This document shows, in pieces, positions 34,801-47,049 of a stretch of 64,000 bases of DNA. Every line of letters begins with the position of its first letter. The first letter of the stretch is position 1. This stretch comes from Pomphorhynchus laevis (lineage: Eukaryota; Acanthocephala; Palaeacanthocephala; Echinorhynchida; Pomphorhynchidae): positions 21,009 through 85,008 of the forward strand of contig WNNJ02000639.1 in assembly GCA_012934845.2 (NCBI GenBank). Reading direction: 5' to 3'. A program made the position numbers and the translations under genes. The notes beneath the pieces are model-generated. The model saw nothing but the letters and a program-made list of their open reading frames with translations, was not told where the DNA came from and searched no databases.

Positions 34801-35336
34801 TAACGAAAATGTACTGCTGATCCGATTAAGACTATTTTTTGTATCTTTGACGAAGTATAATAAAACGAAATCATCAATGAAAATAAATATAATATCAATA
34901 ATAGTTATATAATTAAAGAAATAACAGGTTATTTTCAATTATTCCACAGTAAAGAAAAATATTTTACTTAACAAATTTTCAACTTTCATAAAAATTAAAT
35001 TCACATGCAATTTTAATAGGCGTATTAATTAAAAGACGTAATTTAATTCATGATATACACAAATAGAATTTAAATAATTCAGATTTATCAAATGGGGTTA
35101 TAACATCGCAATATATAAGAAAGTTGTAATCGCTTTCTAAAATTCATAATTGACATATTAAATTCATTTTCTGAAGGTAACATTATTTCTCAAATTATAA
35201 CACAGCTCTCAAAGACAACATAGCATACTTGGAATACAATGGCGTACTAATATTTTATTGCTTATAATCCGAATACTTAAGAAATTTATTGCTTGGTAAA
35301 AACTTTATTTCGATAAACAAAATTCAAACACACCAA
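34801..35336. other. AT-rich stretch without a recognised gene
   Basis: No family motif on either strand. Confidence 0.5.
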
Positions 35337-35700
35337 AGTGAGGACGTAATTATATTTGATATTTCGCTAACTTAGCATCTTTAGAAAATTACATCTTCAG
35401 TGCAATTTTCTGAAAATGCTAACAGAGGTTAGAGAAATATCAAAAATAATGTCTTCTTCCTTTGATCCAGCTCTAATAATTATTTATCAATAATGGATCA
35501 TTAACAACTATTTAAAAGAAAAAATTCGTTTCCAATCCGAATTACAAGTAAACAGGAATATTTATTTGATTCGAAAAATCCAATATTTCGACGGCACTAC
35601 GGCACGTCATCTTCAGGGTTGTAAGATGTTTGTAATCAAAATTTTTTTACTTTATTGGATTTTTCTAATCAAATAAATATTCCTGTTTCCTCGCCTTCTG
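35337..35700. repeat. Tails of C-terminal-endonuclease PLEs, inverted arrangement
   Basis: 35390-35440 reads ttttctgaaaatgctaac...gttagagaaatatc on the plus strand. At 35530-35630 the minus strand reads CTGAAGATGACG, an inner hairpin, CGTCGAAATATTGG, with a partial inverted echo at 35655-35700. The same tail in plus sense is at 40977-41095. Confidence 0.6.
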
Positions 35701-35959
35701 GAAATATTTAAAAGAAATTTGAATTGCTCATTTCTTGTATCTATTTTCTCACCAAATACTCGCAAAGGTGAAATACTTGTAAATAAATGATGGTAAGGTA
35801 CAAATATAGATAGGACAACTGGACTTTTAATAAGTATTCGAATACAACATATTTGAATATAATAAGCAATTATATAATCTAACAATTAACGTGTCCTGTT
35901 GACTCCAGTTTGATCTGAATACCCGGGGATTTATGTAGCCCATATATATAGAGAAAGGA

Positions 35960-36450
35960 CACATTTCATCAATGTACAATTGAAAAAACCTAAAATATAA
36001 TTACTTTGAATTGATGATCTGATTGTAATTTGGCCACATAAGAAAGAGTATCTAAAGGATTTTGAACACAAACTAAACAAATTTTCTAAGTTTAATTTTG
36101 AATTGAGCATGGTGGAAAATCAACGAATTCCGTTTCTCCATTGTATGATTTACAAAGACTTAAAGGGGAAGTAAAAGACAACATGCATTCTGAAAGTGTA
36201 ATGCATGCTGATACGAAACGAGGCTATTCAAATCAAAAATGTTTGCACCATAACAAAAGAATATAACATAAATCTAAACGCAGGTGAGAAGCTCAGAATG
36301 CAGTTGATAAGGAGATGATACACTTTCCAAATCTTCTAAATTACATTGAGATGTAATTTAGAAGAGTACAACATATTTGAAGATATAATTTTCTGAATAT
36401 GCTAAGAGAAGTTAGCGAAATATCAAAAATAATTTCTTATTTTCTTTGAT
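35960..36450 (+). mobile_element. PLE reverse-transcriptase fragment (C-terminal-endonuclease type) with tail
   Basis: Plus reading DDLIVIWPHKKEYLKDFEHK, then LNKFSKFNFELSMVENQRI and PFLHCMIYKDLKGK. This is the RT motif C region and the following IPFLD-like strand of Penelope-type RTs. A tail phrase (ctgaatatgctaag...ttagcgaaatatc) follows at 36385-36425. It is an old broken fragment. Confidence 0.7.
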
Positions 36451-36686
36451 CCAGCACCAATAATTATTTATCAATAATGGATGAGTATCAACTATTTAAA
36501 AGAAATTTGAATTACTCATTTCTTGTATTTTCTTGAAGCTTTATTTTTGTGATTAGAATTATATAATTAGTATCTATAATTAAATTCTATAATTAACTGA
36601 CAATCGATTTTAATCGATTTTTCGTTTGATTAATTTTCACATGCGGAAATATGAAATAATTAATTTCACCAGCTTTAATCATTTAG

Positions 36687-37055
36687 CCTTGAAAGAAGCG
36701 TTTCAATTTTTCGATAAAGATTGCGATGGTAAAATTAATGGATTAGAAATTGTACAAGCGGCTCGTGCCATAGGGCGTCCTCTCAGCAACGAGGATGCTA
36801 GAAAGTTTATGACTGGTGGTTCAATGGACTTATCTGCATTTCAGTCACTTATATCTTCTACCGGTAAAAACAATTTTACCGACAGACAACTACGAGATGC
36901 ATTCGATGCGTTCGATGGAGATCAAGATGGTCGAATAGACCTTGATCATTTAAAACACGCACTTCTTACATTAGCTGACAAAATGAAGGAGGACGAAATA
37001 GAAAAAATGTTGGACGACGTCATTGTTGACGATGATGGGTTTATAACATTTGAAG
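36687..37055 (+). CDS. EF-hand calcium-binding protein (calmodulin superfamily), internal exon
   Basis: Open from an acceptor-like catttag at 36680-36686 to a GAAG/GTAGCA donor at 37055-37056; a longer frame runs 36626-37087 but its ends look intronic. The peptide opens LKEAFQFFDKDCDGKINGLE, a canonical first EF-hand loop (D-K-D-C-D-G-K-I-N-G-L-E). A shortened second unit follows, then a third loop DGDQDGRIDLDH with its final acidic ligand changed to H, and a weak fourth VDDDGFITFE. The pattern of one good and several weakened loops suits troponin-C or light-chain-like members better than calmodulin itself. Partner exons were not found, so this may be a live gene with large introns or an orphan duplicate. 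Confidence 0.65.
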
Positions 37056-37424
37056 GTAGCATGTGTCACCTTGGATATATATTTTGAAAATTATTTTAGA
37101 CTTCATGAGAATGTTAACTGGATCTTAGAATTTCAACGATTGACCCTTGACTAACATGCGCTTTAATGTCCGGCATTTGATTGTTCGTTGTTATAATAGT
37201 CAAAAATCATGTGTTTACAACCTTAACATATTTATGATTTTTATCAGATAGCGTTTCTCGAATAAAGGACTCAATAAATATTTTTATATTTAGGTAAATA
37301 TAAAATATACATCTCAACGTTGTTGAGGTAGATTACTAGAAACTTGCCTAACTTGTAAAAATGACAAGAGCTGTCAAAATATACTAACTCTGAATGTAAC
37401 TCTGAATGTAATTCTGAATGCTGA
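37056..37424. other. Sequence downstream of the EF-hand exon
   Basis: Probable intron. No second exon recognised. Confidence 0.4.
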
Positions 37425-37880
37425 GATTTTGTTTGCTATGCTGGGTAGAAAAATAGTGTTCGAAAACTGATAACATATCAGTTCCTCCTGATGACCTCTA
37501 ATTCTTATTCTGATACAACGTCTGTTATTTATTAGTCAATTCATAAAAATGACGTTGATTTTGAATTTCAATTTTTTATGTGAGCGGTCAAAACAGCCTT
37601 ATGGCTATGACCTGTAGTATAGAAAATTATAGAAAATCTGAAAACAATTATTAAAATATTAAAATATTATAATAATATTAATTAATATTATTAAAATATT
37701 AATAATATTTAATAATATTTACAATTATTATTAATTATTATTATAATATTAATAATTAAATAATAAATAATAAAATATTTTTTTATTAAAAACAATTTAT
37801 AAAAATTGACTTTTATTTAAAATTTTAATTATTTATTTTAACTTGATATAAATATAAATTCTATAAAATCTTATATAATT
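37425..37880 (+). repeat. PLE tail pieces
   Basis: 37431-37575 has ctatgctgggtagaaaaat, ttcctcctgatgacctcta and ttatttattagtcaattc. A second, more diverged piece (ttgacttttatttaaaatt) lies at 37795-37880 after a taat-rich stretch. Confidence 0.6.
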
Positions 37881-38460
37881 ATTTATTATTTATCTTTATT
37901 ATTATTTATATATAAATATTATATAATATTATGAATATTTTATTATATAAATATTATAAATATATTATATAATATATTAATAGGTAAAATCGAATTTGAT
38001 TTACACCCGCGTTGTTGGATCATTCTAAGATGCTTTAATATTTGAAAAATCAGCATCCAAAAGAGAAAAAAAATACAATATAGATCACTATAAAATCATT
38101 ATATAATATTGATCACTATACAATATAAATCACTATAGAATATAGTGATTTTGGATATTGCATTTGGATGTCATGATTTGGTGGATACCAGTCTGTTTCT
38201 AAAGTTGCTGTGCTTCTTGAAAGCACAGCAACTTTTTTAATATCCAGGTTTATATAAAACCTAGATATTTTATACTGTACTCCATTGTAATATCGTCATA
38301 TTTCCAAACTCCTAAACATATCCAAGAAGTTAATGAAGTTAATTATAATTAACTTCTTTCACCGGCATATCATAATAAAGCTTAATAATAACGACATTAA
38401 TATTTTCTGCTAATTTTTAGGCAAGTTTGATGATTTTTGTCTTAAATGGAGAAGTGTAAA
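37881..38460. other. AT-rich stretch with small hairpins
   Basis: Includes a hairpin around gctgtgcttcttgaaagcacagc near 38200-38230. No gene. Confidence 0.5.
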
Positions 38461-38756
38461 TCAAAAAATATTATCAAAATATTAAATTTACAATATACAA
38501 ATTAACAAAATATTATTTAAAATAAATTTAAACTATTAAGCGGAAAATGCTTATGGATTTATAATAAATAAATGCTTTGTATTAGAATAAGGTACCAAAT
38601 AAAAAAAATTCATCCGAGGAAATACGTCATTAGCATGCATTCGGCCATGCTGATATGTTGGGTACAAAAATTGGGGTTAAAACATAATACTATATCAGTT
38701 CCTTATGATCACCTCGATTCCTTATTCGAATACGTCATAAAAAGTAATTTTTATTG
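38461..38756 (+). repeat. Naiad-type PLE 3' end, diverged
   Basis: ctttgtattagaataaggta, ggaaatacgtcattagcatg and cctcgattccttattcgaat follow the tail order. The end tag is absent. Confidence 0.6.
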
Positions 38757-39745
38757 AATAATGACTTGTAGTAATTGTTTCAAAACTCAACTCACTACGT
38801 TCATATGTTGGATTTACATTTAAATCATTAGAATTAACCTTTTTCATTAGTATATCATAATAAAGCTTTTTGCATATGAAGACAAAGTTATTACTAGCTT
38901 TATACCTTATTTTAGGAATATATTTACTTAAATCTGACCCTATTATTTCTTTACTTTTAGAATTATTTAAATGTCCGGCTATATTTATGTTATCTATACA
39001 TTTATTAATTAAGTTTATGGTTAATGTATATTTTCTATTGTTATTATTTACATTTATTGTACGATTATAGTATTTTGTATTACAATAACTGTCTATTATA
39101 CAACTTAGCCTATCATAGCCGTTAATTAATTTTTGATTTATTCAACATTTGATATCGTTCGAAAAACTTCTTATATTTACATAAAGATCTTTTAGCTTAT
39201 TATCACTTAAAAGTTGTTTTAATATTTCTAATTGTTCATTTATATACATATCTTTTTTAATATTTTTAACTCTATTTTTCCTATTCCTTTTATCACCATG
39301 ACTTCTTGGTTTGCGTTTAACCGGATTATTATAATATAGTTGTTTATTATGTATTATACTACTTCTGCCAATTCCTTGTACCACGTCATTCAATCCTAAT
39401 GGGTACATGGAATTAAGCGTTTTAATCCAAAAATCTTCTTTTTCTAATAGTTTTTGATTTAATATTGAAATGTTTTCTATAAAAAACATAAAGGGGTTTT
39501 AATGTACATTTAATCGCACTACATATGAACATAGGTTTTATTGGATTTGTATATAATTTTGGATTCCAATATAATATAGGTATAGTTTTATTATCTAATT
39601 CAACATTTATACCCTTTTTATCAATTATAGAACAGTGACTTGTAATAGTTGTTTCTAAACTCAACTCACTACGTTCATATGTTGGATTTACATTTAAATC
39701 ATTAGAATTAATCTTTTTCATTAGTATATCATTGGTATATCATTA
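38757..39745 (-). mobile_element. Naiad-type PLE endonuclease and linker region, rearranged
   Basis: Almost identical to parts of 20815-22138 but in a different order, with an internal piece missing. It carries LEKEDFWIKTLNSMYPLGLN, VVQGIGRSSIIHNKQLYY and, separately, a NSNDLNVNPTYERSELSLET block twice (38757-38850 and 39630-39720). The near-identity to the 20-kb copy shows recent activity of the subfamily despite both being broken. Confidence 0.8.
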
Positions 39746-40640
39746 GTATATCATTGCTGCGATGTTGTGTTGAGAAATGATCTCTATTATTATCTACATC
39801 AAGACTCTAGCGATGCTAAGACTATCGAGAGAGCATACTTACACACAAAGGAAATTCGTTCATATCACAGACCATCACTAAAAGTGAACTCAGGTGGAAC
39901 TTTGCATTCTATGGACTTTTCAGATAGAAGTCATAAGGACGACGCAAATGCGACAAAATAAAATTAGGAACACTATCAATCTCGTACATGACGGTCAAGA
40001 CGGAAGCCAGCATATTTGAAGAATTATCAGTGTTAATCGATCGGGAAGAATGTCAAATACTGTGTTTATTAAAACATTTGAATTACTATTTATAGATGTT
40101 CGACTTCTGTTTATCACAACCATTAATCGTGCGTTTCCAATCTTTTATAACAACTATTAATTATTTATAATTATTTATAATAATTTCAGTTAGCTGATCT
40201 GATTTATTAATTAGTCATAAATTATGTATTACATAAACAAATGTAATCCAATTGTAATCTATTTAATCTTATAGGATACACCTATAAACAATAAATAATT
40301 GCCAAAGGACTGTTTAAATGTAAATAATATGCGATTTGTTAACCACCATACAAATACAGTATTGATCAAAATAAAAATAAAATAAATTGATTTAAATTTA
40401 TAATTTAAATTAAATAATTTGCCAATAATTCTTTTTAATTTTTAATTTGCATGATGCAAATGCTTGTTTAATGCTATCATTAACATAAAATTTATGATGA
40501 CATAGAATTTAAATAACTTAGATAAATAACCTAGAATCTTTCGTTAACTTAGTTAAGTTGTATAATAGGCAGTTATTGTAATGTAAAATAATATAATCGA
40601 ACAATAAATGTTAATAATAAGTTACACTGACCATAAAATT
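39746..40640. other. AT-rich stretch, no confident gene
   Basis: The 64-codon frame at 39767-39961 (plus) is G+C-richer than its surroundings and hydrophilic but shows no motif I know. It could be an exon remnant. Confidence 0.35.
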
Positions 40641-40764
40641 ATACGACAAACAAATGTTTTTCATTAAATATTAATGATAATTGCAACTGCAATACCGCAG
40701 ATGTAGTGTATCTTATACAATGTACATGTGGATTGCAATATATAGGAAAAACATCAACCGCTAA
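40641..40764 (+). mobile_element. Naiad GIY-YIG N-terminal piece
   Basis: Plus reading NINDNCNCNTADVVYLIQCT followed by CGLQYIGKT is the start of the GIY-YIG nuclease, matching 22310-22380 in the opposite orientation. Confidence 0.75.
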
Positions 40765-40976
40765 AATCAAATCAGCTAAATAAGTCTACGTATTTAATAT
40801 AATTATAAAATAAACAAAACATAATAATAATGCTAAATCAAAATTTAATAATTAAATAATAAAATTAATAATTGTTTTTAGATTTTCTATAATTTAAATC
40901 AAGTTAAAATAAAAAATTTAAATTTAAAATAAAGTCATTTTTATGAATTGACTAATAAATAACATACGTTGTATTA
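40765..40976 (-). repeat. PLE tail (minus), partial
   Basis: aaatcagctaaataagtcta to tgactaataaataacatacg. It joins directly to a different PLE tail at 40977. Confidence 0.75.
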
Positions 40977-41175
40977 CAACCCTGAAGATGACGTGCCGTA
41001 GTGCCGTCGAAATATTGGATTTTTCTAATCAAATAAATATTCCTGTTTCTGCGCCTTCTTGTAATAATTCGGATTGGAAACGAATTTTCTCTAAAATAAA
41101 TAATTGTTATAAGGTTTTATATAATTTATATCAAGTTAAAATAAAAAAATGAAATTTAAAATAAAAGTCATTTTT
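40977..41175 (+). repeat. C-terminal-endonuclease PLE tail joined to a Naiad tail piece
   Basis: ccctgaagatgacgtgccgt, agtgccgtcgaaatattgg and ctaatcaaataaatattcc, then (minus sense) aattgttataaggttttat and aaaataaaagtcattttta. It matches 35510-35640 inverted. Confidence 0.65.
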
Positions 41176-41281
41176 AAGCAAGGTTTAGGCAACCTTGCTT
41201 AGGCAACCTTGCTTAGGCAACCTTGCTTAGGCAACCTTGCTTAGGCAACCTTGCTTAGGCAACCTTGCTTAGGCAACCTTT
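41176..41281. repeat. 14-bp minisatellite (ttgcttaggcaacc), about seven copies
   Basis: Exact copies in tandem. The unit itself is partly self-complementary (ggttgc / gcaacc), so the array can fold into repeated small hairpins. It lies between two PLE pieces. Confidence 0.95.
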
Positions 41282-41322
41282 GACTATTATGCTGTATAAT
41301 ATACAGCATAATAGTCAAACTA
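41278..41322. repeat. Palindrome at the array edge
   Basis: tttgactattatgctgtata, a short centre, then its complement. The right arm is the start of the Naiad sequence that continues from here, so the left arm is an inverted copy of that edge. Confidence 0.85.
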
Positions 41323-42085
41323 TATTTCATAAACATATGAGATTAATCGGACATGATATAGGATATTGTAAATTATTTATTTTAGAACATATAGTTGAAG
41401 AAAATAAGACAATATTAAATCAAAAGATATTAGAAAAGAAGATTTTTAGATTAAAACGCTTAATTCCATGTACCCATTAGGATTGAATGAAGTTGTACAA
41501 GGAATTGGCAGAAGTAGTATAATACATAATAAACAACTATATTATAATAAACAGGTTAAACGCAAACCAATAAGTCATGGTGATAAAAAGAATACGAAAA
41601 TAAACTTAAAAATATAAAAAAAGATAAGGATATTTATGAACAATTAGAAATATTAAAACAATTTTTAAGAGTTTATAAGCTAAAAGATCTTCATGTAAAT
41701 ATAAGACGTTTTTCTAAAAATATCATTTGTTCAATAAATCAAATATTAATTAACGATTATGATAGGTTAAGTTGTATAATAAATAGTTATTATAACACAA
41801 TATAATATAATCGGACAATAAATGTTAATGTTAACAATAAAAAATATACACTGACCATAAAATTCATTAATAAATATATAGAAAACATAATCATAGGTAG
41901 ACTTTTAAATAATTCTAAAAGTAAAGAAATAATAGGATCAGATTTAAGTAAATATATTCCTAAAATAAGATATAAGCTGTAAACCTATTAAGACGAATAA
42001 TTTGAAATTATAATAAATAACTGAAATCACTATGCAATGATGATATTAGAAACATTATAGAAAGATATAATAATACATCCTCTCT
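41300..42085 (+). mobile_element. Naiad-type PLE, endonuclease and linker (plus)
   Basis: MRLIGHDIGYCKLFILEHIV and MYPLGLNEVVQGIGRSSI-like sequence, followed by the lysine/asparagine-rich linker to about 42060. It continues after a LINE piece at 42640. The copy is broken. Confidence 0.75.
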
Positions 42086-42089
42086 TTAT

Positions 42090-42590
42090 AATAACATGAT
42101 CCTCTCCTTACGATCTCGCCTTTCTTTTCGACTATGAACTCATATCCACTCTCGACATTATCTTGGCCTTCAAGCCTTACCCTCGCTTGTACCGTTACCC
42201 ATGGTATGACCTACAGTGCCTACCCGCAAAGCGTCGATTCCGTCACACTATTCGAGTATATCACTGCTCTCTCAGACGTGATATTCGCTCGCTTACTCCG
42301 ACTCGCATTGATTCCTATCTTGCTCTTCGCCGGTCTAATCTCAACCTACTACGTACCAAATGCAATTCATTCTGGCAGCATAAATTATCACTTCATTTAA
42401 CTCTAAGTCTCACTGGTATGCTTTTAACTCAATCATTTCTTGCTCATGTTCGTCTTGCAACATAAATCCCCATGATTATTCGTCATTTCTTCAGACCAAA
42501 GTATCCACGTTGCTCTGTCACAACCCCAACTCCATTCCATCTCACTATTACTCCCCTCATCTTCCCGGAACACTTTCATCAGTGATGAAT
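42090..42590 (+). mobile_element. LINE fragment between endonuclease and RT domains
   Basis: Plus reading PWYDLQCLPAKRRFRHTIRV, then LALRRSNLNLLRTKCNSFW, then YSSFLQTKVSTLLCHNPNS. This fits the inter-domain region of CR1/Jockey-like LINEs (PWWxxECxxAxRxxRxxxR...YxxxRxxxxxxxRxxKxxYW). It is markedly richer in G+C than the PLE on both sides, and lies inside the Naiad copy, so it inserted into it. Confidence 0.65.
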
Positions 42591-42599
42591 TTAAGGTTA

Positions 42600-43560
42600 T
42601 GTATTAGCAATTAATTATCTATAAACGACATACTTTATTCAATTAAATTTACATTTAAACGATGCAATTTATATAATTTCATATTCGATTGAATTTTTAA
42701 TTAAATTTATGAAAAATATACACTGACCATAAAATTCATTAATAAATGTATAGATTATATAAATATAGGTAGACTTTTAAATAATTCTAAAAGTAAAAAA
42801 ATAATAGGATCAGATTTAAGTAAATATATTCTTAAAATAAGGTATGATCTGTTACCGCCATTTAGACGAAAAATTTGTAATTATAATAAAAAATTTGAAT
42901 CAATATGTAACGACGATATTAAAAACATTATATAATCCGCTTTCGTTTATATGAATAAAATACTAGAAGTAATTAAAGCACACTTCAAAAAATATTGTAG
43001 GATAATTGAAATTAATACCGGTATAAAACACTATTTTAGTATTAATTCTACAAGAGAATTTTTAGAACACACAAAAGGAATAAATTTTCAGAATATAACT
43101 AACTATTTACGATTTTAGTACGTTTTATACAAAGCTAGATTTGGAAGATATTAAAGAAGCGATCGAAAAATTAATTAACATTATATTTGGAAAAGATATA
43201 CATATATATGCTATAAATGTAACGCATATCTAACATAACTTGAACTAAAACTTAAATATTTTGATAAATCAACATTATTAAAAAAAGTAGGGGATCTATA
43301 TTTAGACAAATAAAAGGAGTTCCAATGGGAGTTAATAGTGGCCCAATGATAGCTGACTTATTTTTAAATAACAATAAATTATATAAAGATATAAAATATA
43401 TGTTTCGATATATTGATGATATATGTGTTATTAATTCTAACAATTTCTATTCAATAAGCCAACAAATTTATCCAAGTAGCCTCATTCTAAATAAAACCAA
43501 TATTAATGATAAATAAGGTATATATCTAAATATGAACATCAAATTAACATCAATTAAAAC
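42600..43560 (+). mobile_element. Naiad-type PLE, linker to RT (plus)
   Basis: Continues the copy interrupted at 42090. RT blocks GVNSGPMIADLFLNN-like at 43325 and MFRYIDDICVINSNNFYSIS at 43400 (motif C FRYIDD). It ends at about 43560, where another PLE in the opposite sense begins. Confidence 0.75.
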
Positions 43561-43770
43561 TATTTTTAATTTATGAAAGTAATATCTGATTTTAGTTTTG
43601 TTATAAGCTTAGATTGGTGAATCATTGATTTAAAGAGTTTCTTTTCGTTTTCACTTAATTTTATATATATAATACGGGAATAAAATTTTGATATAGCATA
43701 GATAAACAAATAGTTTCTAATAAATACTAAATCCACAATCTTCTTCCATTTCAAATATATATTATTATAG
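43561..43770 (-). mobile_element. C-terminal-endonuclease PLE piece
   Basis: Minus reading KFYSRIIYIKLSENEKKL matches the plus sequence at 47450-47520, which lies just after a tail of this PLE type. It is therefore probably from the 5' part of the element. Confidence 0.45.
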
Positions 43771-44089
43771 GAACGAAGAAGAAAATATCCTTTATTTGAT
43801 ATAAATTCTATATTTCGATAGCTCCTGCTATCATAAGGATTACAAAAAAATGTTTCACAATTTTCCCCCGTGTTTCCAACATTTATACAAAAATACCAGC
43901 ATTGATGTGCCCCGCATTTCTACTTAAAAGAAAAAGAAAATACCGAGAAACAAAACAATCATACACTAAAGTAGAGTAATGAATTATAATTTAATCTAAA
44001 CCAAAACAAAATAATGATACAATTAGAAAAAAAACGAATTGAAAAAATTAAAATAATGTAATATTGGAATAATTTATTATAATTTAATT
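43771..44089. other. Unassigned AT-rich stretch
   Basis: Between two PLE pieces, with no motif seen. Confidence 0.4.
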
Positions 44090-44365
44090 TAAAGTTGTAA
44101 TCGGATTTATTATTAAGCATTAAATTAGATTATTTTTTTAATAAAATACGCTTCTTGAATAATGCGAAATAACAAGTTACTTTCAAATGATAAAATAGAT
44201 GCATTTTCAAAATCAACGGAATGATTCCAACTCACAAAATGCTGAGCATCAGCACTAGAATTGGTCCATTTACGTACATTATAATTATGTTGTTTAATAC
44301 GATTAACCAAACCTTGACCCGTTTGACCAACATATACCTGTTAGCATTCTTTACAAGGTATATAT
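44090..44365 (-). mobile_element. C-terminal-endonuclease PLE, GIY-YIG C-terminal piece
   Basis: VNRIKQHNYNVRKWTNSSAD, then HFVSWNHSVDFENASILSFE. It is a near-copy of 45618-45790 and corresponds to the second half of the GIY-YIG domain. Confidence 0.75.
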
Positions 44366-45270
44366 TTTAAGCTTTATAGAATATGAATTTGTTCATAAAT
44401 GTTTAAAAAATAAATCTAAATTACATCAAGATATGAAATATATGTTTCGATATATTGATGATATATGTGTATTTAATTCTAATAATTTTTATTCAATAAG
44501 CGAACAAATTTATCCAGGTAGCATAATTCTTAATAAAACCAATATTAATGATAAAGAAATTATATATCTCGATATGATCATTAAATTAACATCAATTAAA
44601 ACTACTATTAGTTTATATCGTAAAGATGACATATTTAAATTTACAAGAAACATATTTTTGCATGAGCATTCATGCATACCATATAATATAAAATATAATA
44701 CATTAAATATTGAAATTTTGAGAATTGCAACAAGTTGTAACGATATTGGCTTTCTTCAACATCATTTAAATAATTTAATAGATTCATGTTTTAAGTTAGG
44801 TTACTATAAAAATACTATCAAACAGAAAATAGTAAAATATATAAATCACCACAATAATATTAAAAATAAATTTAAAATCAATAGCGGAAAGTTTTTATGG
44901 ATGGATAATAAATAATATACTTTGTATCATAATAAGATACTATATAATCAAATTTAGTCATAGGAAATACGTCCTTAGCACGTATTTGGCCCGATGCTTT
45001 GTTGGGTTGAGGAATTAAGAGCCGAAACCTGATAGAATTGCAGTTCCTCCTGATGACATCTAATCCTTATTCTGATACAACGTTTGTTATTTATTAGTCA
45101 ATTCATAAAAATGACTTTTTAAATTTCATTTTTTTTAACTTGATTTAAATTATAGAAAATCTAAAAGCAATTATTAATTTTATTATTTAGTTATTAAATT
45201 TTGATTTTGCATTATTATGTTTTGTTTATTTTATAATTATATTAAATACGTAGACTCAGTTAGCTGATTT
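44366..45270 (+). mobile_element. Naiad-type PLE 3' end: RT C-terminus and full tail
   Basis: A 160-codon open stretch (44433-44915) from MKYMFRYIDDICVFNSNNFY through SIILNKTNINDKEIIYLDMI, FLHEHSCIPYNIKYNTLNIE and NIKNKFKINSGKFLWMDNK to a stop, followed by the tail and the end tag acgtagactcagttagctga. This copy fixes the link between the Naiad frame and the dispersed tail repeats. It is 5'-truncated. Confidence 0.85.
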
Positions 45271-45329
45271 GATTCATTCGTATTTCTTTTCATCACAATC
45301 TTATAAATAAAATTTGATATGCAATAATT

Positions 45330-45615
45330 CGTGCAATATTGCCTCGAGGAATAGTGGCTGAAACCTGATAGCATAGCAGTTCCTCCTGATGACCTCTAAT
45401 CCTTATTCTGATACAACGTTTGTTATTTATAAGTCAATTCATAAAAATGACTTTTTTAATTACAATTTTTTATTTTAACTTGATTTAAATTATAAAAATC
45501 TTATTTAACAATTATTTATTTTATTATTTAATTATTAAATTTTGATTTAACATTATTATGCTTTGTTTATTTTATAATTATATTAAATACGTAGACTCGG
45601 TTAGCTGATTTGATT
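45330..45615 (+). repeat. Naiad-type PLE 3' tail
   Basis: From gcctcgaggaatagtggctg to acgtagactcggttagctga. It abuts the minus-strand PLE at 45616. Confidence 0.8.
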
Positions 45616-47010
45616 CTTGAATAATGCGAGATAACAAGTTACTTTCAAATGATAAAATAGATGCATTTTCAAAATCAATGGAATGATTCAAACTCACAAA
45701 ATGCTAAGCAACAGCACTAGAATTGGTCCCTTTACGTACATTATAATTATGTTGTTTAATACGATTAACCAAACCTTGACCCGTTTGACCAACATATACC
45801 TGTTCGCATTCTTTACAAGGTATTTTATAAACAATGGCATCTTTGTTAAAATCTGGTTTACGCTTAAAAATGTTGTGAAGTTTAGGTAATTTTATGTTAA
45901 AAATGTGCACTTGGTTAATACAACTATTTTTTATATTATTGTTAATAAACTTTGAAAATATTGAATTTCACTTGTTACTAACAAAAGGTATTCCTATATG
46001 ATGTATTTCTTTTTTAGGACCAATAAATTTATTTTTATGCGCTAAATATTTAAATTTAGCTTTCTTAATAGCCCAAAGAGGAAAACCACATTTTAGTAAA
46101 TTATGTGTGATAGCCTTTTCTCTTTCACAAATTAAATGATAGTTAGAACAGATAAGCCTGCAACGTAAGTAATGTGACGTAGCAGCGGAAATCAGCCAAT
46201 TAGTTGGAACGTTTGAAGTTCAAGAAACAATATCTGGCCCTGTACCAAATTTTTTATAAACACATGTTTGAAGTATAGAAGAATTAACCCGCTTAACCAA
46301 GACATCGAGAAAAGGCATACCTACGTTAGATTTAGAAGAAACGCACCATTAAATTCGAGAATCCTTAGAATTTAGGGTATTGATAAGGAAATCATGTGTA
46401 ACGCAACCTAAAAAACACGTCAACCAAAAAAATTGGTTGCTTTTTGAGCAACCAAAAAAAACACATCAGCATAGCGAAACCACCATCAATACTATTGACA
46501 AAAGAATTTTCTCAAATCCTCATGTATAACTCGGACAATACAGGAGCAAGAGGGTTGCCCATTGTCAATCCATCGATCTGATCCCACATTACAGATTCAA
46601 AAATAAAATTACAACGACTGGTACACATTGTGAGGAGAGTATGCTAATCTTCATGATTAAGAAGAAAATCACAAGGTGGTTGAGAGCTAATATATCAGCT
46701 GCAATGTTTATAGCATCAGAGAGCGGAACGTTAGTGTAGCGGGAGGTGATGTCAGCTGTAAACAATGAATGTTGGAGAGCGTTCTGTCCACGGATTAAAT
46801 GAGAAAAAATGAGGTCCATCTGAATGTATGAAAAATGACTATCAGATATATGAAATCGTAAAGTGGTAGCAATAAACTTTGACATTTCATAAGAAAAAGT
46901 AGAATATGAAGCAACAATTGGTCTTGCACTGTGTTGAACTTTGTGAGTTTTCGGCAATAAGTTCCTATATTATTCGTTCCTATCATAATAAATAGTTTCT
47001 AGTGCGATCC
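45616..47010 (-). mobile_element. C-terminal-endonuclease PLE, RT plus GIY-YIG, broken
   Basis: Minus-strand order: PKTHKVQHSARPIVASYSTF and SLFTADITSRYTNVPLSDAI (RT, motif A region); GLTMGNPLAPVLSELYM-like (motif B) near 46560; WAIKKAKFKYLAHKNKF near 46060; then AIVYKIPCKECEQVYVGQTG and LVNRIKQHNYNVRKGTNSSA (GIY-YIG). An endonuclease after the RT marks the Penelope/Poseidon/Neptune-type layout. The copy is interrupted in several places. Confidence 0.8.
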
Positions 47011-47049
47011 AGAAGCATCTAGAAGCCTAACATAATGGAGGAGGTGTTT

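Noticed and set aside
41176-41281. CRISPR array
   Set aside because: The 14-bp units are contiguous with no spacers, in a eukaryotic setting; this is a minisatellite.
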